Shown here: positions 13,775-25,729 of the stretch, in pieces
How positions within the stretch are numbered: position 1 is the stretch's first letter
How the letters are laid out: each line of letters opens with the position of its first letter
Assembly: GCA_022813625.1 (NCBI GenBank)
Contig: JAKLMB010000028.1
Location: 124,001 to 188,000, forward strand
From: Aaosphaeria pasadenensis
Lineage: Eukaryota; Ascomycota; Dothideomycetes; Pleosporales
Length of the DNA stretch: 64,000 nucleotides
Reading direction: 5' to 3'
Translations under genes and position numbers: made by a program
Notes under the pieces: model-generated
What the model saw: only the letters and a program-made list of their open reading frames with translations
What the model was told of the DNA's origin: nothing
Database searches by the model: none

Positions 13775-16700
13775 AGATGTATGATGATGATGAGGGTGAG
13801 GACGAAAACTAAACAGCTTGGTCCAACTCGGGATGACAGCCACAGCCACGACGACTACGACTACGACGACGACTACAACAACGACGACGACGACAGTGGA
13901 AATTAAAGAAGAGTCATGGACAAGCAGCAACTCAAGCGGGGATCTCGACATGGGCAGCAGTTATGAATTGAGGAGAACAGGATGATGATTCTGGCAAGGC
14001 AGACTGATTGCAGGAATTATTCTCAAGAGATGATGATGGTGGTGGTGACACTCGTAGTAGCGGTGCCTAATCTGTTCATTGAGGGTGTAGACCATTTCCA
14101 TGTGTCTAACCCGATGTGGACTTAGTCTACCGCTCCGGGCGATCATGCGGACGCTGAGTGGATCAGGCGATGCAGCCATGAACCCTCACCCATCAACCAT
14201 TCCATCCCCATCCCATGCAACCTCAACCTCATCCATCCCCAACTTGTCTACTCCGTATACTCTTCATCATTCATCATCATCATCATCATCATCCGCCGCA
14301 TCCTTCTCCTCCTACATCATCCATTTCATCCTCTTATCAGCACTTACTGTTACTGCCTCACACCCCCTCCATCGAGACCAATACCCATTTCCTATCATCC
14401 CTCCTCTCCATGCCTTTCATTACTCTTGGCTCAATTCCGGCGCATCATTCACGCATCATCACTGACTGACGACTTTACACTCATCCATCGGCGCAATTAT
14501 TCCCTTATTTCCTTACCAAGAAACGGTTCCCCTCTCTTTAACCCACGTCCCAGCATTTCTTGGATTTCCGTTCGGGCTCTTTTTTCCCTTCCCTTTTCCG
14601 CGTCGTCAAGTTATTTTTTCCTCTCTCTTTTCTTTCCAATATTATATCCATCGTTTCTTATCAGGGTCTTACTTCAATCATACACGGATACCAAAATACC
14701 CCCTTTCCTTGTCATGCTATCAAACAATTATGGATGGATCTCCCCGCGGCGTTGACTTCTATTTCCTTTTTTTTTTCCTTTAAGATTCGTTTGATTTGGT
14801 TATGGTTATGGTTATGGTCGGGAGGGGACTTTTTTTTAATGAGGCTTGTGTGTGGTTTGTTTGTTTTTTTGTTTAGTTTTAATTCCAACGATGACGTTTT
14901 TTTTGCTGAAGTATCTGATCGATCGGTTTTTTCATGTGTGGTCTTAACTTTTGAAGTCTGAGTGCATTTCTGACTTTGATTCTGATTCTGATTTCATTGA
15001 GAGTGTGTCGTTGGGGTTGTTAGATTCGCTCGATAACTTACTAGAGATAAGAGATTAAGAAAGATATGTCGTTTATTGATTTTCGTCTCAACGCGTAGTG
15101 GTGATGGGCAGGCTCTTCACGGCGCATGGTTTGGTGTCGGTTTCCCGGTGTCCTCATCCTCGTCCTTGTCGTCGGGTTCGGTATACGATTCTCACCGGCC
15201 TGGTTACCTGCTTTCTCTTTTCTGAACAGCTTCCGTTCGGTTCAGTTCGGTGGCGACTTTTGATTTCACCTTCATCGTCATATCTCAACCCTTCTGTCCC
15301 ACGCCTCTGGCACGGTTTTGGCATGGTTGATACTGTTGGGAAGTAAAGAGGCGAATTAGGGATGTATATACCGTATACGTCCAACCTCCGCGATGGAACA
15401 ACCGCGAAGGAGGAAATGGGAGATGGAGAAGGCGACGGGGCGACGTGGTTATGTACTTGCTCGGGATTTTCGGTGGTTTGGGTGCTTTGGTCTTTCTCAA
15501 CGGTTTTCTTTTTTGGGTCGGTGATGGGTTGGGTTGGGGAGGAAGATAGATTGGTAGATCCTTTTTTTTGGTGCGAGACTTTGAGGTTTTATGTGCAAAG
15601 CCGTTCTCATGAAAGGGGGTTTGATTAGGGGTTAGGGGAAGGGGAGGGGGAAGTGTGATGATTGCGTGTAATTGTGACTTGCGGAGGTTTTAGACATAGG
15701 GTATCTAGATAACTTGTGGAAAGAAGAGGCATGATTTGTTTTGTTGGCTGAAATGATGTCATGGTCCGTCCGTGTACCTGATGGATTTTTATGTATGCTA
15801 TACATGCTTGATCTGAAGGTAATGGAATCTTAAATCTTTAAGGTTGGGGATTGTTATGTTAGTTATGTTTGTACGTACGATTGCTACGTGAAGGGTGGGT
15901 ACGTGCAGAACAAATAGTATCGCCTTTGCTGGAGAGTGTACTCCTGGAGGTTGAAATGTTTGTAGGACTTGTTTGTGCATTGCTCCATTCCTAGACTAAC
16001 AAACGCTTGCTATGTATCGTTTTTGGAAATCGAGGTTTGCTCTATGCCATACAGAACAGCATATCCCACCATAGCGATTCTTCGCCTTCAAAGATTGTAC
16101 AAACACCCACTAATTCGGTTAGGCTCTGGTCGGTCCGTGAACTCCTGGAGAAACATAATGTCGCTATGTTGTTAACAACTGTCCCATCCATTTATTGTTG
16201 CCTACACATCCAAGTCCACTTTTGTGAAAAACCGCAATCAAGCACAGCCACATCACCTCAAGAAAAAACACTCGCGATAGAAGAGAAGAGATCCATTAAA
16301 AGGAAGCCTAACCACCAGGCACCGACAAAAGCTGGCGGTACGGCTTCGTATTCGCGTGTTGAAACCCGTCCATAGTCTAAATCGGGCGTTAGCGCGTGGA
16401 CAATCTTCCCAGACAGGTTGAAGAAATGGTAGATGCCTTGAACTGCCCAATACATACGCACTAACTATGCACAAAGTTGAAGAATCTGTGCTTTTTTCTT
16501 TATGGGCGGGTATGCTGGAAAAGATGCCACTGTGGCTTGATGTGCGATTTATGTTTGCCTGCGAGCGGGGAATGGGGGTGCTTGTTAGCCTGAGGCTATG
16601 GGCGATACCAAGGCTACGACTTTGGGGTTGGGTTTATGAGGTTGCTTGCTGCGCCTGGCTTTGGCTTGCGGCTGAACATCTTGTTTCTTGAGAGTACATA

Positions 16701-16845
16701 CTTGGGACTTGAAATTGTTTGTTCTCGGTCTGTGTGTATCGTTATTCTTGCGGTAAATTCTTGAATTTGGATTTCGGGCTTCGAATTCATTGTATCCATT
16801 TCAATTATTCTGAGCATCAACAATTGATTGTCCATCACCATCATC
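13775..16845. other. Intergenic; medA 3' region and ARH upstream region
   Basis: No gene supported. Just after the medA stop there is a CGA/ACGACG-rich stretch (13849-13895) and a TCA trinucleotide run (14271-14292), probably in the 3' UTR. From 14.5 to 15.7 kb the plus strand is T- and then TG-rich with long T runs. Open frames here are low-complexity. Confidence 0.45.
14271..14292. repeat. (TCA)n microsatellite
   Basis: Seven uninterrupted TCA units downstream of medA, read directly. Confidence 0.9.
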
Positions 16846-18443
16846 ATGGCAACCCCCCAGGACGACTTCGTCCACGTACCCTCTCCCACAACAACAAACC
16901 CACTCTCATCAACACCACAACCACAAACCACAGTCGACAATACCTCAGAACCATCTCTCCTAGCCTTCCTATCTGACCACCCATTCATCCGAGAATCCGT
17001 AGTCGACAGAATCTACGGCTGCATCGTCGGCTCGGCCCTCGGCGACACGATCGGCTTGTACACTGAGTTCCTCCCGCAAGCCGCGTGTGAAAGAGTGTAT
17101 GGGAAGATTGGCGAGTTCAAGTTCAGGCTCGCGGAGCCGGGGGTCACGGAGGCGGTGAACGATAGTCATAGAAGTGAGATGAATCCCCTATAGCAACAGC
17201 AACACCCGTACCCGTGACATTTCATCAAGAGTCAATATATATAGATTGTAGAAAACAATTGCTGATTGAATGAATAGATCGCTTCGACCCCCGCTGCTGG
17301 ACAGACGACACCGACCAATCCCTCCTCATCATCCTCTCCTACCTCCACAACCGCTCCCAACCCGACCACCTGGCCGACCATCTCGCCTCAGACTTCGCCT
17401 CCCGGCTCAAGATCTGGATCTCGCAAGGCCTCCTCGCGCTGGGACGCCCACCATGCGGCATCGGCTCGCTCGTCGGCTCCGTCGTCCTGGACCCGCACTA
17501 CCTCGGCAACCCCGTCGGCGTCGCGACGAACCAGTGGCTCAAGACGGGGCGCAGAGTCGCGCCGAACGGGAGTCTCATGCGCTCGCATCCTCTCGGCGTC
17601 ATTGGGGTGGGGTTGAGCGAGGGGGAGACGGTGAGATTGGCGGGGAGGGTGGGCGGCACGACGCATGTTGATCCGCGGTGCGTTGTCTGCTGTTGTATCC
17701 TCGTTGTGCTTGTAAGGGGGCTGCTGAGGTGCGAGGTTAGGAGCGAGAGGGATGTCGATGCGGCGATTGAGCGGTGCTATGCGTTTGTGAATGGGCCGGG
17801 GGAGGGCGTTACGTCGGAGTTGGGGGTTGTTGGGGAGGACATGGGACCCGGGGGTGGGGAGGGCGATGCGGTTGCGCTTGATCGCGGGGAGTTTGAGAAG
17901 TATGTGTATGCGGAGGGGTTTGAGGTATTGGAGATTGATGATAGGAAGACTATGGGGTATGTGTATAAGTGTCTAGGGTCGGCGGTTTTGTCGTTGAGGA
18001 TGGCGATGAGGGAGGTTGAGAAGGGATTCATGGGGCGGGATGATGTCTTTGAGGAGAGAATCACGGAGTTGGTGTTGAGGGGTGGAGACGCGGATACGAA
18101 TGCTACGGTCGCGGGCAGTCTGCTTGGTGCGTATCTTGGATTTGGGAATTTGCCGAAGCATTGGGTGAATGGGTTGGATTATAGGGAGTGGTTGATGAAG
18201 AAGACTGAGCGGCTGATCAAGGTGGTGGGAGTTGAAGATGGAAAGGAGGAGTTGGTGGATGAGAAAGACGAGGCGGCTGATGGAGGTAAAGGATTGATGA
18301 CTGAACATGAATTGAGGAAGAGAGATGGCGATCTGTTGATGCTGATATTGCAGAGAGACAAGGCCGGAAAGGAGAAGGAAGCGGCAGCGAAGAAGCAAAA
18401 GCAAAACAAAGGAGGATTGGCGAATTGGTTCAAAACCTCGTAA
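16846..18443 (+). CDS. ADP-ribosylglycohydrolase family protein
   Basis: A DraG/ARH-type hydrolase that removes ADP-ribose from proteins or other acceptors using two Mg ions. Exons 16846-17173 and 17278-18443 (104-nt intron) give 497 aa. The start is the ATG that begins MATPQDD, since the upstream in-frame reading needs a TTG. The signature metal sites are intact: GSALGDTIG at about residues 62-70, WTDDTDQS at about 117-123, and GGDADTNATVAG from residue 378. A central VAPNGSLMR segment is also typical. The C-terminus (last about 60 residues) is Lys/Glu-rich and outside the catalytic fold. Codon composition changes inside exon 2, from C-ending before about 17.57 kb to G/T-ending after it. It is probably cytosolic, since no signal peptide is visible. 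The substrate cannot be told from sequence. Confidence 0.88.
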
Positions 18444-19146
18444 GCAGATAGGACCCTATGATAGATAATATTTAATACAATTCCTTTAACATGATGTAAA
18501 GGCAAGTTGCCAGTGTGCTGAAGTCGTAGCCGTACATCTCTTTGACGATGACAGCAGGAGTCCAGTAGTATATTCTCTAAGTCGGAGAAACGAACATAGC
18601 ATAACGCATTACTTTAGCAAAGACAATTCTCTTTACGGACATGGTTGTCAATACCTCCCACGGGTGGCGCTGATTTCTGCGCAGTACCGTTAACGAGATA
18701 GTTTTGCAAACTTGTAATTAGTACAATACCTTATGGTCTATGAAAGTCAGCATTTCAATACAATCAAGCAGTTATTATACTTCAGATCTCTAGGCCCATT
18801 AATGATCTACACTTGGCATATATAATCAGCATTCAGTGCGACACCGTGCCACGTGTCCGCAACGTGAACGAACGTTCAATAAGTGACAAGAAGCATCACC
18901 GCACGACTAGGAAACCTCATCACTATAATGTAGTCAAAGCAACTATTATTCTCAAACATTCAATTCCATTCTCGTTCCCAAATCCGATCTCTACGGCGAC
19001 TTCTTAATAACCTTCGTGCTAGATACAAGAATAACAAACAACAAGTAAAAGTAGGAGATGTGGTCGAAGGCTGCCATTCGGTTGCAACATTCCGGGCATC
19101 CAAGGGTGAATACACCGTGTGTTGATTGCCTGGCGGAGATAATTAT
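18444..19146. other. Intergenic, convergent 3' ends
   Basis: About 700 bases between the stop codons of the ARH gene (+) and the repeat precursor (-). AT-rich; no gene seen. Confidence 0.6.
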
Positions 19147-19983
19147 CTAGTTGTTGTTCTTCTTGCCACGACCCTTGTGGTGCCTCTTCTCGACGCTCTC
19201 GACACTCTCATCGCGCTTGTTGTTGTTGTTCTTCTTGCCACGGCCCTTGTGATGGCGTCGCTCGATAGCGTGATCAAGGTCGAGGTCCTCCTCATCGTCC
19301 TCTTCACGCTTGTTATTGTTCTTCTTGCCGCGGCCCTTGTGGTGGCGTCGCTCAATAGCGTGGTCCTCCTCGTCGTCCTCTTCACGCTTGTTGTTGTTCT
19401 TCTTGCCGCGGCCCTTATGATGGCGTCGCTCAATGGCATGGTCAAGGTCAAGGTCTTCCTCATCATCCTCTTCACGCTTGTTGTTGTTCTTCTTGCCGCG
19501 GCCCTTGTGGTGGCGCTTGTCAAGAGGGTGGTCTAGATCAAGGTCTTCCTCATCATCCTCTTCACGCTTGTTGTTGTTCTTCTTGCCACGGCCCTTGTGA
19601 TGGCGGCGCTCAATAGCATGGTCAAGGTCGAGGTCCTCCTCATCGTCCTCTTCACGCTTGTTGTTGTTCTTCTTGCCACGACCCTTGTGATGGCGCTTGT
19701 CAATAGAGTGATCAAGATCATCACCAGTGTCATCCTCTCGCTTGTTGTTGTTCTTCTTTCCACGACCCTTGTGATGGGGCTCTGGGAGTGCGGTACGGGA
19801 ATTAAGTACTCCAAAAGCGTGCACAGCACCCTGAGTTGGGGTTAGTAAAGATTGTAGAGATGTACTCGAGGTACTTACGGAGTTACGAGCCTGGACAGCG
19901 TTCTCTGCCGATGTGTCCGGGACAACGTAGGCAGCGGCGGAAGCGCCAAGTGCGAGAATGGGAAGGAGAGTGATGAACCTCAT
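19147..19983 (-). CDS. Secreted Kex2-processed repeat peptide precursor (cationic)
   Basis: A predicted secreted precursor. Exons are 19879-19983 and 19147-19830 on the minus strand. The 48-nt intron (19831-19878, GTAAGT to CTAACCCCAACTCAG) preserves frame. The protein is 262 aa and starts with a clear signal peptide of about 18-20 residues (MRFITLLPILALGASAAA). After a short leader come eight copies of HHKGRGKKNNN (one has a fourth Asn), each followed by KR and, except for the last, an acidic spacer rich in Glu/Asp that ends in KR or RR. Known fungal precursors of this layout are cut in the Golgi by Kex2 and trimmed by a carboxypeptidase. The last copy ends directly at the stop codon, which fixes the C-terminus of the peptide. 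The units contain no Tyr, Trp, Phe or Cys. Function is unknown. The upstream neighbour, read in the opposite direction, is a UstYa-like oxidase. Confidence 0.82.
   Translation of the reverse strand: MRFITLLPILALGASAAAYVVPDTSAENAVQARNSVSTSSTSLQSLLTPTQGAVHAFGVLNSRTALPEPHHKGRGKKNNNKREDDTGDDLDHSIDKRHHKGRGKKNNNKREEDDEEDLDLDHAIERRHHKGRGKKNNNKREEDDEEDLDLDHPLDKRHHKGRGKKNNNKREEDDEEDLDLDHAIERRHHKGRGKKNNNKREEDDEEDHAIERRHHKGRGKKNNNKREEDDEEDLDLDHAIERRHHKGRGKKNNNNKRDESVESVEKRHHKGRGKKNNN
19150..19776 (-). repeat. In-gene tandem repeat, about 78-90 bp units
   Basis: Eight repeats coding HHKGRGKKNNN plus acidic spacer. Most full units are 90 bp; one is 78 bp after loss of an LDLD block, and the terminal ones are shorter. 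Units are very similar at DNA level, which suggests recent expansion or gene conversion. Confidence 0.9.
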
Positions 19984-21343
19984 AGTGATTGTATGAATAC
20001 GATGTGAATAGAGACTAGCTCGAATGAAAAGACGATAAAGGTCAAAAAAGGTTAGAAAGAATGAAAGATGGTCCGGCCACCGATGAAGAGAAGGATTGAG
20101 GGAATTGGAGAAGGTTGAGAATGTTTGAGAAGGTGAGCAGTGGACTGGAGATGGCCTGATGGAACCTATGCAGACATTTATATCGATGCCTTCTTCCACC
20201 ACTTCCTCACCGTAACCGCCCCTGGAAACCAATCAATTGGACAATGCTTAACTCCTGGAACACCAGAGTGGATAGGCACGGAGAGCGGCGAAAGGGCCGC
20301 GGAGGCAGAGACTCGCAAAACGTCTCTACGGCCCATGACACTAGCCCCGGCAATGTCACATCGTGAGGGACAGACGGATCTTCATGTTGACAGGGAGGTT
20401 AGGTTTCCAATGCTCATTATGCCAGCTGACATTAGTTAGACGAAGCCCATGGTCGAACCAAATAGGTATCCTTCGCTTCAATAATCAGACAGAACCGAAA
20501 GCGAACTTCCTCGCTTCTGAATGGAGCAATCCAGACGGTGACAGCATAAATCGAAGCCATCCACCAATGGTATGCCATCCAAATACCAGGGCTTGGGAAG
20601 AACTCCGAGCATGCAGGACATTGTGAAACGACCCACGGATATGACGGCTGTTGGCTATCGTCTTTTGGGCCAAGACCTAAATGCCTCTACACGGGTTGCG
20701 GGGAGGCTACCGAGCAGCAGGATTCAGAAACACGGAATCCTAGACAGAGAGAAAGTCGACGCGATCGCGAACGTGCCACCAGAGCGTCAAGTACCGTCTC
20801 TGCCCCTTGTCCGATGGCTGGGTGTTAGATCGCCAAGCCGAAACGTTGGTGGGAAATGTCAAGATCATCAAGCTTTGATCTAGCGCCATCTTTGAAACCG
20901 TATGCGCCCCCGTTCACGAATCACCTCCCGTCCTCAGCTTGACGGCCCCGTCTTTAAAATGCTTAATCGTGTTTTGCTTTCCACGTCGCAGGGATTCTGC
21001 TGGCTATTGTTGCCCGGAGAAAGCCATTCTGAGGAAGCGCCACACCCACTCTTTCTAGGTGCGACTCCAAGATGATACACTCTACGGAGTCGCATTCGAA
21101 ACATCGTGGCTAACGTAGGCGAGCATGAGACGTTTGTCTTTCGCTCAGGACGGCATCCTAATGCTCTTGCTCTGCCGCTCTGTTCGTTCGACTTTCGTCG
21201 AGGGCCTCTTTGCATTCTTGCCTCAGTGTTGACCACTATCATCTTCATTCTCTTCGTACTTCCGCTGGGCGGCACTGTTTAATTTATCATTCACTATACA
21301 ATTTCAAAATCGTTCATCATATTTGTAGAGAAACATCGTCGAT
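19984..21343. promoter_or_regulatory. Divergent intergenic region, repeat precursor / UstYa-like gene
   Basis: A 1.36-kb head-to-head space between the start codons of the repeat precursor (-) and the UstYa-like gene (+). No additional gene is supported. The arrangement allows shared regulation, but at this distance that is only a possibility. Confidence 0.45.
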
Positions 21344-22286
21344 ATGGAGAAACACGAATCCACACAGCTTGACTTCGATGACAGCAGCTCATCAGGAGAC
21401 TACGAAAGCACAGCGTTCCTCAACAGCCAATATATGAAAGACGATCGAAACCGAAGACGGATGATATGGCTCACCTTTTTCAATCTCTTCCTCTTCGTCG
21501 TCTCCGCCTTGACATTAATATGCGTTGCCTTTACACAGCGGTCGCCATCGCAGCATCATGTCGCGAGCTTGATGGAACAATTCGGAGTATTCTGTGAGTA
21601 CACCTTTGAAGTACAGTTAGGGGATACAAAGCTGATCTCGAAAAGCCCCTGCGATGCATATGGTCGAATACACGCAAACAAAGTTTGAGCTGCCAAACCC
21701 ACTCAATTCATCAAAATACGTCGGTATCACAGATGAAGTCGAAAACGCCTGGATGGACATCGCCTATTGTAAGTTCTCTACGTCGGCCCATTAGAATTCA
21801 ACTGACAGTTGCAGTGCCCGACCAAATGGTCTCGATGAAGGACTTCCCTAAACTTGAAAAGCCTGAGGATTCATTGAAGGTCACTGACCCCAAGACCGGA
21901 GAGACCGGATATCGTGTCGGTCTTGAAGTCTTCCATCAGCTTCATTGCTTGAACTTGCTTCGCATGTCGACTTACCCAGAGTACTACACCAAGCTCTGGT
22001 GGTCGGACACCAACGACAAGCCTGAGAAAGTCAGAGCGCATTTGGGTATGCAGTCTCTCCTCCGCATCTCATAGTGCGCATGCTAACGTTACCAGATCAT
22101 TGCATAGAGATTCTCCGAATGAACCTTATGTGTCTCTCAGACGTCAACGTGTTCACCTTCCGCACTATACCTGGCCGCGAAAGTGAGGGACCATGGCCTG
22201 ACTACGAATCGAAGCATGTGTGCCGTAATTTTGACGACATCAAGAAATGGGCGAATGACAACGCCATGCCCGACGAAGATGTTTGA
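21344..22286 (+). CDS. UstYa-like (DUF3328) oxidase near the cationic repeat precursor
   Basis: A member of the UstYa family, fungal membrane proteins that oxidatively modify or cyclise peptides and some other secondary metabolites. Exons 21344-21593, 21646-21768, 21815-22045 and 22096-22286 give 264 aa with every junction in frame. It has a cytosolic N-terminus, one transmembrane helix at about residues 41-63, then the luminal domain with both family motifs: HQLHC (165-169) and HLDHC (200-204), the second split by the last intron. It lies head-to-head with the Kex2-repeat precursor and about 25 kb from the three other UstYa genes, so it may serve a separate peptide. The substrate is unknown. 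Confidence 0.85.
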
Positions 22287-24460
22287 GCCAGCGGTGCGAC
22301 ATTAGATACCCTTTTGTTTATACAATATGATTCTCTATTTTAGAAACTTGCCCCAGCGCCGGCCTACTGATCGATGCCTTCATTGACTATGTGATGCTCC
22401 CCAAGGATGCAATAGATGCACAAGTGCTGTCCAGTTGAATCAAGTTCTCGTGGAAGACAAATACTATCTCTTGAAAGGTATCATGAGTCTAGGGGACCCT
22501 GCAGGTTACTAAACGTGCAACCCCAGCGGTCCTAACCCATTGACGGTCTTGATTTTGAATCACAGCGGACCATTGATACTCTTCCTTTCGGTTTGTAAGT
22601 ATTGAGAACATTGCTACCGCGTTGTGGCTTCGGCAACGATCTAATCCCGATAATATGAATCCTTGAACTACATCCAACCGGTTACCGCACCTCGGATCTC
22701 CCTCTTCACCACAAGCGAAAACCACCTAAAACGACTACAGCCCAGCAAACATCTCGGATACTCACCTTCCTTCGCGCAAACAATTGCATGCATTGTTTCG
22801 TCTATTCAAATCTTTCCATGACCAAGACAATTCGAAGTCTTGAGTTGTTTGCCCAGATGTTTGGGGTATCTCTTGGCTGGGCAAACGTTTCAGCGCTGAT
22901 CTTATCTCGCGGAACGACAACCTCCCGGCAGATGGATGCGCCAAAACACGTCTCCACAAGTTACCAAACCCGCAGCCCAGCTCTTTGCGATCGACATATA
23001 TCGACAGTGCAGGGATTTTGTGATTTTGAGCTCAGACGGCTGGGCGCAAGGGAATGGTCTTTGTTTGTGATGTATGGGAAAGTGGAAGTGTCGTCATTTC
23101 AAATAGTAATGTCTTGGGCGTTTCGTTTCCACAGGTGACTCTGAAGGGTGCTACTTAGAAGTTAAGTTTTATGTACGGCGGACAATACATAACTATTTTC
23201 GGATTTTGCATGGGTAGGCGCAGATCGAGATGTTGGTATGCTTTCGGGTAATAGTTCTGTTGCTACCTTAAGAAAGATAATTGATGATCTTAGGACACGC
23301 ACTGAATCTACAAGAAAATAGACACGTTTGTAAACTACATGATCTGGCTAAGGATGGACTCGTTCTCGTTAGAGCCAATTTGATATGAGAAGCATTCGGA
23401 TTCTTTAGAAATGTAAAACTCACAGATACTCTAGCATTATTAGAGCAAAGCAGTGTATTTTCTACTTGCTTAGAATAGCCCGATCGGGCACTCCGTAGCT
23501 GGCTCATTTAAACAGTTGCGCATTCGTGTTTTGCGCAACCACTCCTTACTCGGCCATCTCCAAATCATTCCCATCAATCTCGGCAGTCGCCACAGGAGAA
23601 ACCAGATGCCGGATACCAAGGCTGACAGTTCCTCAACACCTAGGCCTTTGTGATTCCAGGAATAGCAACCATATGGTAGATCAATTCCTCGACAAGGCCC
23701 GCCCACGCCATCACGATCCCAATAGCGGACATACGGATACACAATTGCGAATCCCATGTCGTGTAACTCGCACGCCGTCAAGCCTCAACGCAAACACGCA
23801 ATCCGTACCTGGATTCCCCATGGCCCGCATTCACAAACTTCGCCACGGCACTTTATACACACTTCTGGACCTCGACTGCTCATTGTCTCGACTATATCAC
23901 AGCATACATACAAACCATTCCCGTTACCGTTAGCCACCTACCACAAGCGGACACTCAGCCAATCAGCGCCAGCGTCCGTTGATGAAATTCCCCCTTCCGT
24001 ACTGGTAGTCCTTTTTACCCGGGTAATCAAAGCGGACGGGGTGTGCCGGCGGGCACTATATGGGGTTTATATATGGTAGATGAGGGACGCGCATCGTGCG
24101 TACGCACCACGGGCGTTCTGGTCTCTCTTGACTTTAAATCTCTGCTGGGAGGGTTGGACATGGGCTGGGCTGTCGTGCGTGTGTGTGGAAGGGAGGGGGA
24201 GGGAACGAGAGCCGAGAGGCTGAATGGGAAGTGTGAGTGAGGTTGGTGATTTATCCATGCCTGGGTGGGCGGCGACACAATGGCAGGCACATAGATAGAT
24301 ACTGTTTGGCTCGGCCTTGTTTCTGGAAATCTTTTCTTAAGTTCCTGCTCGCTTTTTCTTGGTAACTTAGGGTTTCTTTCTTGTGACGATCACATTGAAA
24401 GCGTGGATTGAGGATCTTGGTTAAGACTTCGGTATCTGGACGGATTCTACTGCAAACGCA
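22287..24460. other. Intergenic, no gene seen
   Basis: About 2.2 kb with no supported gene. The open frames at 23470-23781 (-) and 23526-23933 (+) overlap each other and resemble no family I know. Confidence 0.5.
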
Positions 24461-24993
24461 ATGCACATCTCGGTCGTCGTGTTGGCCTTCACGGCCGCTG
24501 TTGCTGCTTCGCCTTACCCTTGGGCTCAACCGCAAGTCACTGATATTCCTGCGCTGCCGACGAACAATGTAACCGAACCCCCGAATGCCACGACCACGAG
24601 GCACCAGAACCCCCATAAGGAGCCAACGCCGACTTTCAAGTTGAGCTGCGAATGCCCAAAGCCGATCATTCCTGTCGATCAATTGACGCCTGCGGAGGTA
24701 AGATACATTTATCTGAGGATGGGATATAGTACAATGGCATGGGGGAAAGAGTATCAAGGGGGAGACTGCAATCGGTGTCCTCGCTCTCAGTGATCTAATT
24801 GGAAGGATCGTATGGTTCATGGGAACAAACGCTAATCATTATACATAGAAATGCGAGTTCGAATTCGGAGCCGCAATGGCCTGCTACTACCGAGCCCAAG
24901 GCGGATGCCCTTCGCCGACATTGGCTGTAAGTACTTTGGGATCGTAATTAGGAAGGCGACTGACACGTCAAACTACAGTGCAACGGACTCTAA
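24461..24993 (+). CDS. Small secreted cysteine-containing protein
   Basis: Exons 24461-24697, 24849-24926 and 24979-24993 give 109 aa. A signal peptide is visible at residues 1-17 (MHISVVVLAFTAAVAAS). The mature part is Pro/Thr-rich with possible N-glycosylation sites (NVT, NAT), then six Cys in the C-terminal half (CEC, KCE, AC, GGC, CNG). The last exon codes only CNGL and the stop. Size, signal peptide and even Cys number fit effector-like or cell-surface small secreted proteins of fungi, with no family recognised. The 151-nt first intron is longer than its neighbours, so the model is moderately secure. Confidence 0.65.
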
Positions 24994-25729
24994 TGCGCTT
25001 GGGATGTGGAACCGACCAAAACGTTAAAATCGACTGAACTGCATAAGGAGGATGTTAGGGATCATTCGCATGATGTTGCATTGAGTTGGTTGAGATTAGG
25101 AACATTTAGGGATAGGGGGAAGCGTCTTTCGAATCGATCTGGCGATACAAAGCGCAAAACGTACATATACACAAAGCGAATCTTGAACATTGTATCTACC
25201 CTAGATACATTCAATTCGAAATTCTGGTTTGACGTTCACACGCCACTGACATATGGATTCACCGAGGTTCTGAAATTGGAGGAGAAAAGAATTAAGGCAC
25301 ATAGCTTGAACTTATCGGAAGTTACACCTCTCATACACTTCCGCATGATAGTAGTGCATACTCATAGAATGGTGGGGGGATTTTGGTTATAGATTCTTCA
25401 TACTAGGTAAGGACAAAATGAAAGCGGGAGAAGAGAATGGATCAAGAGAATGGGCTTGAAGTTCAAATGTATATCAAAAACAAGGCTCAAGTTCCAAAAT
25501 GCTTTGTATATTGTGTATACAAGCTCAAAATACATAGCAAGCTTACTACAAGTGCTGCCTATTCCATGAAGACACATACAAACGACGATGTACAGCGCCA
25601 GCAAGTATGCAACCACAACAGAATGAATATAGCTTCTACATCGGCGTCGGCGATTCAAGTGGGAAGTAAAGAACTCCATCCAATGCCATGCTACTACTTT
25701 TATCCAACCATATATCGTGCATTATCACT
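24994..25729. other. Intergenic, convergent 3' ends
   Basis: About 740 bases between the small secreted protein and the CAP gene stop. No gene supported. Confidence 0.55.

Noticed and set aside
19126..19536. Plus-strand frame across the cationic repeat array
   Set aside because: Antisense reading of the repeat codons giving a Val/Leu-rich artefact.
23470..23933. Overlapping open frames on both strands
   Set aside because: Neither has a domain, signal peptide or supporting splice context.
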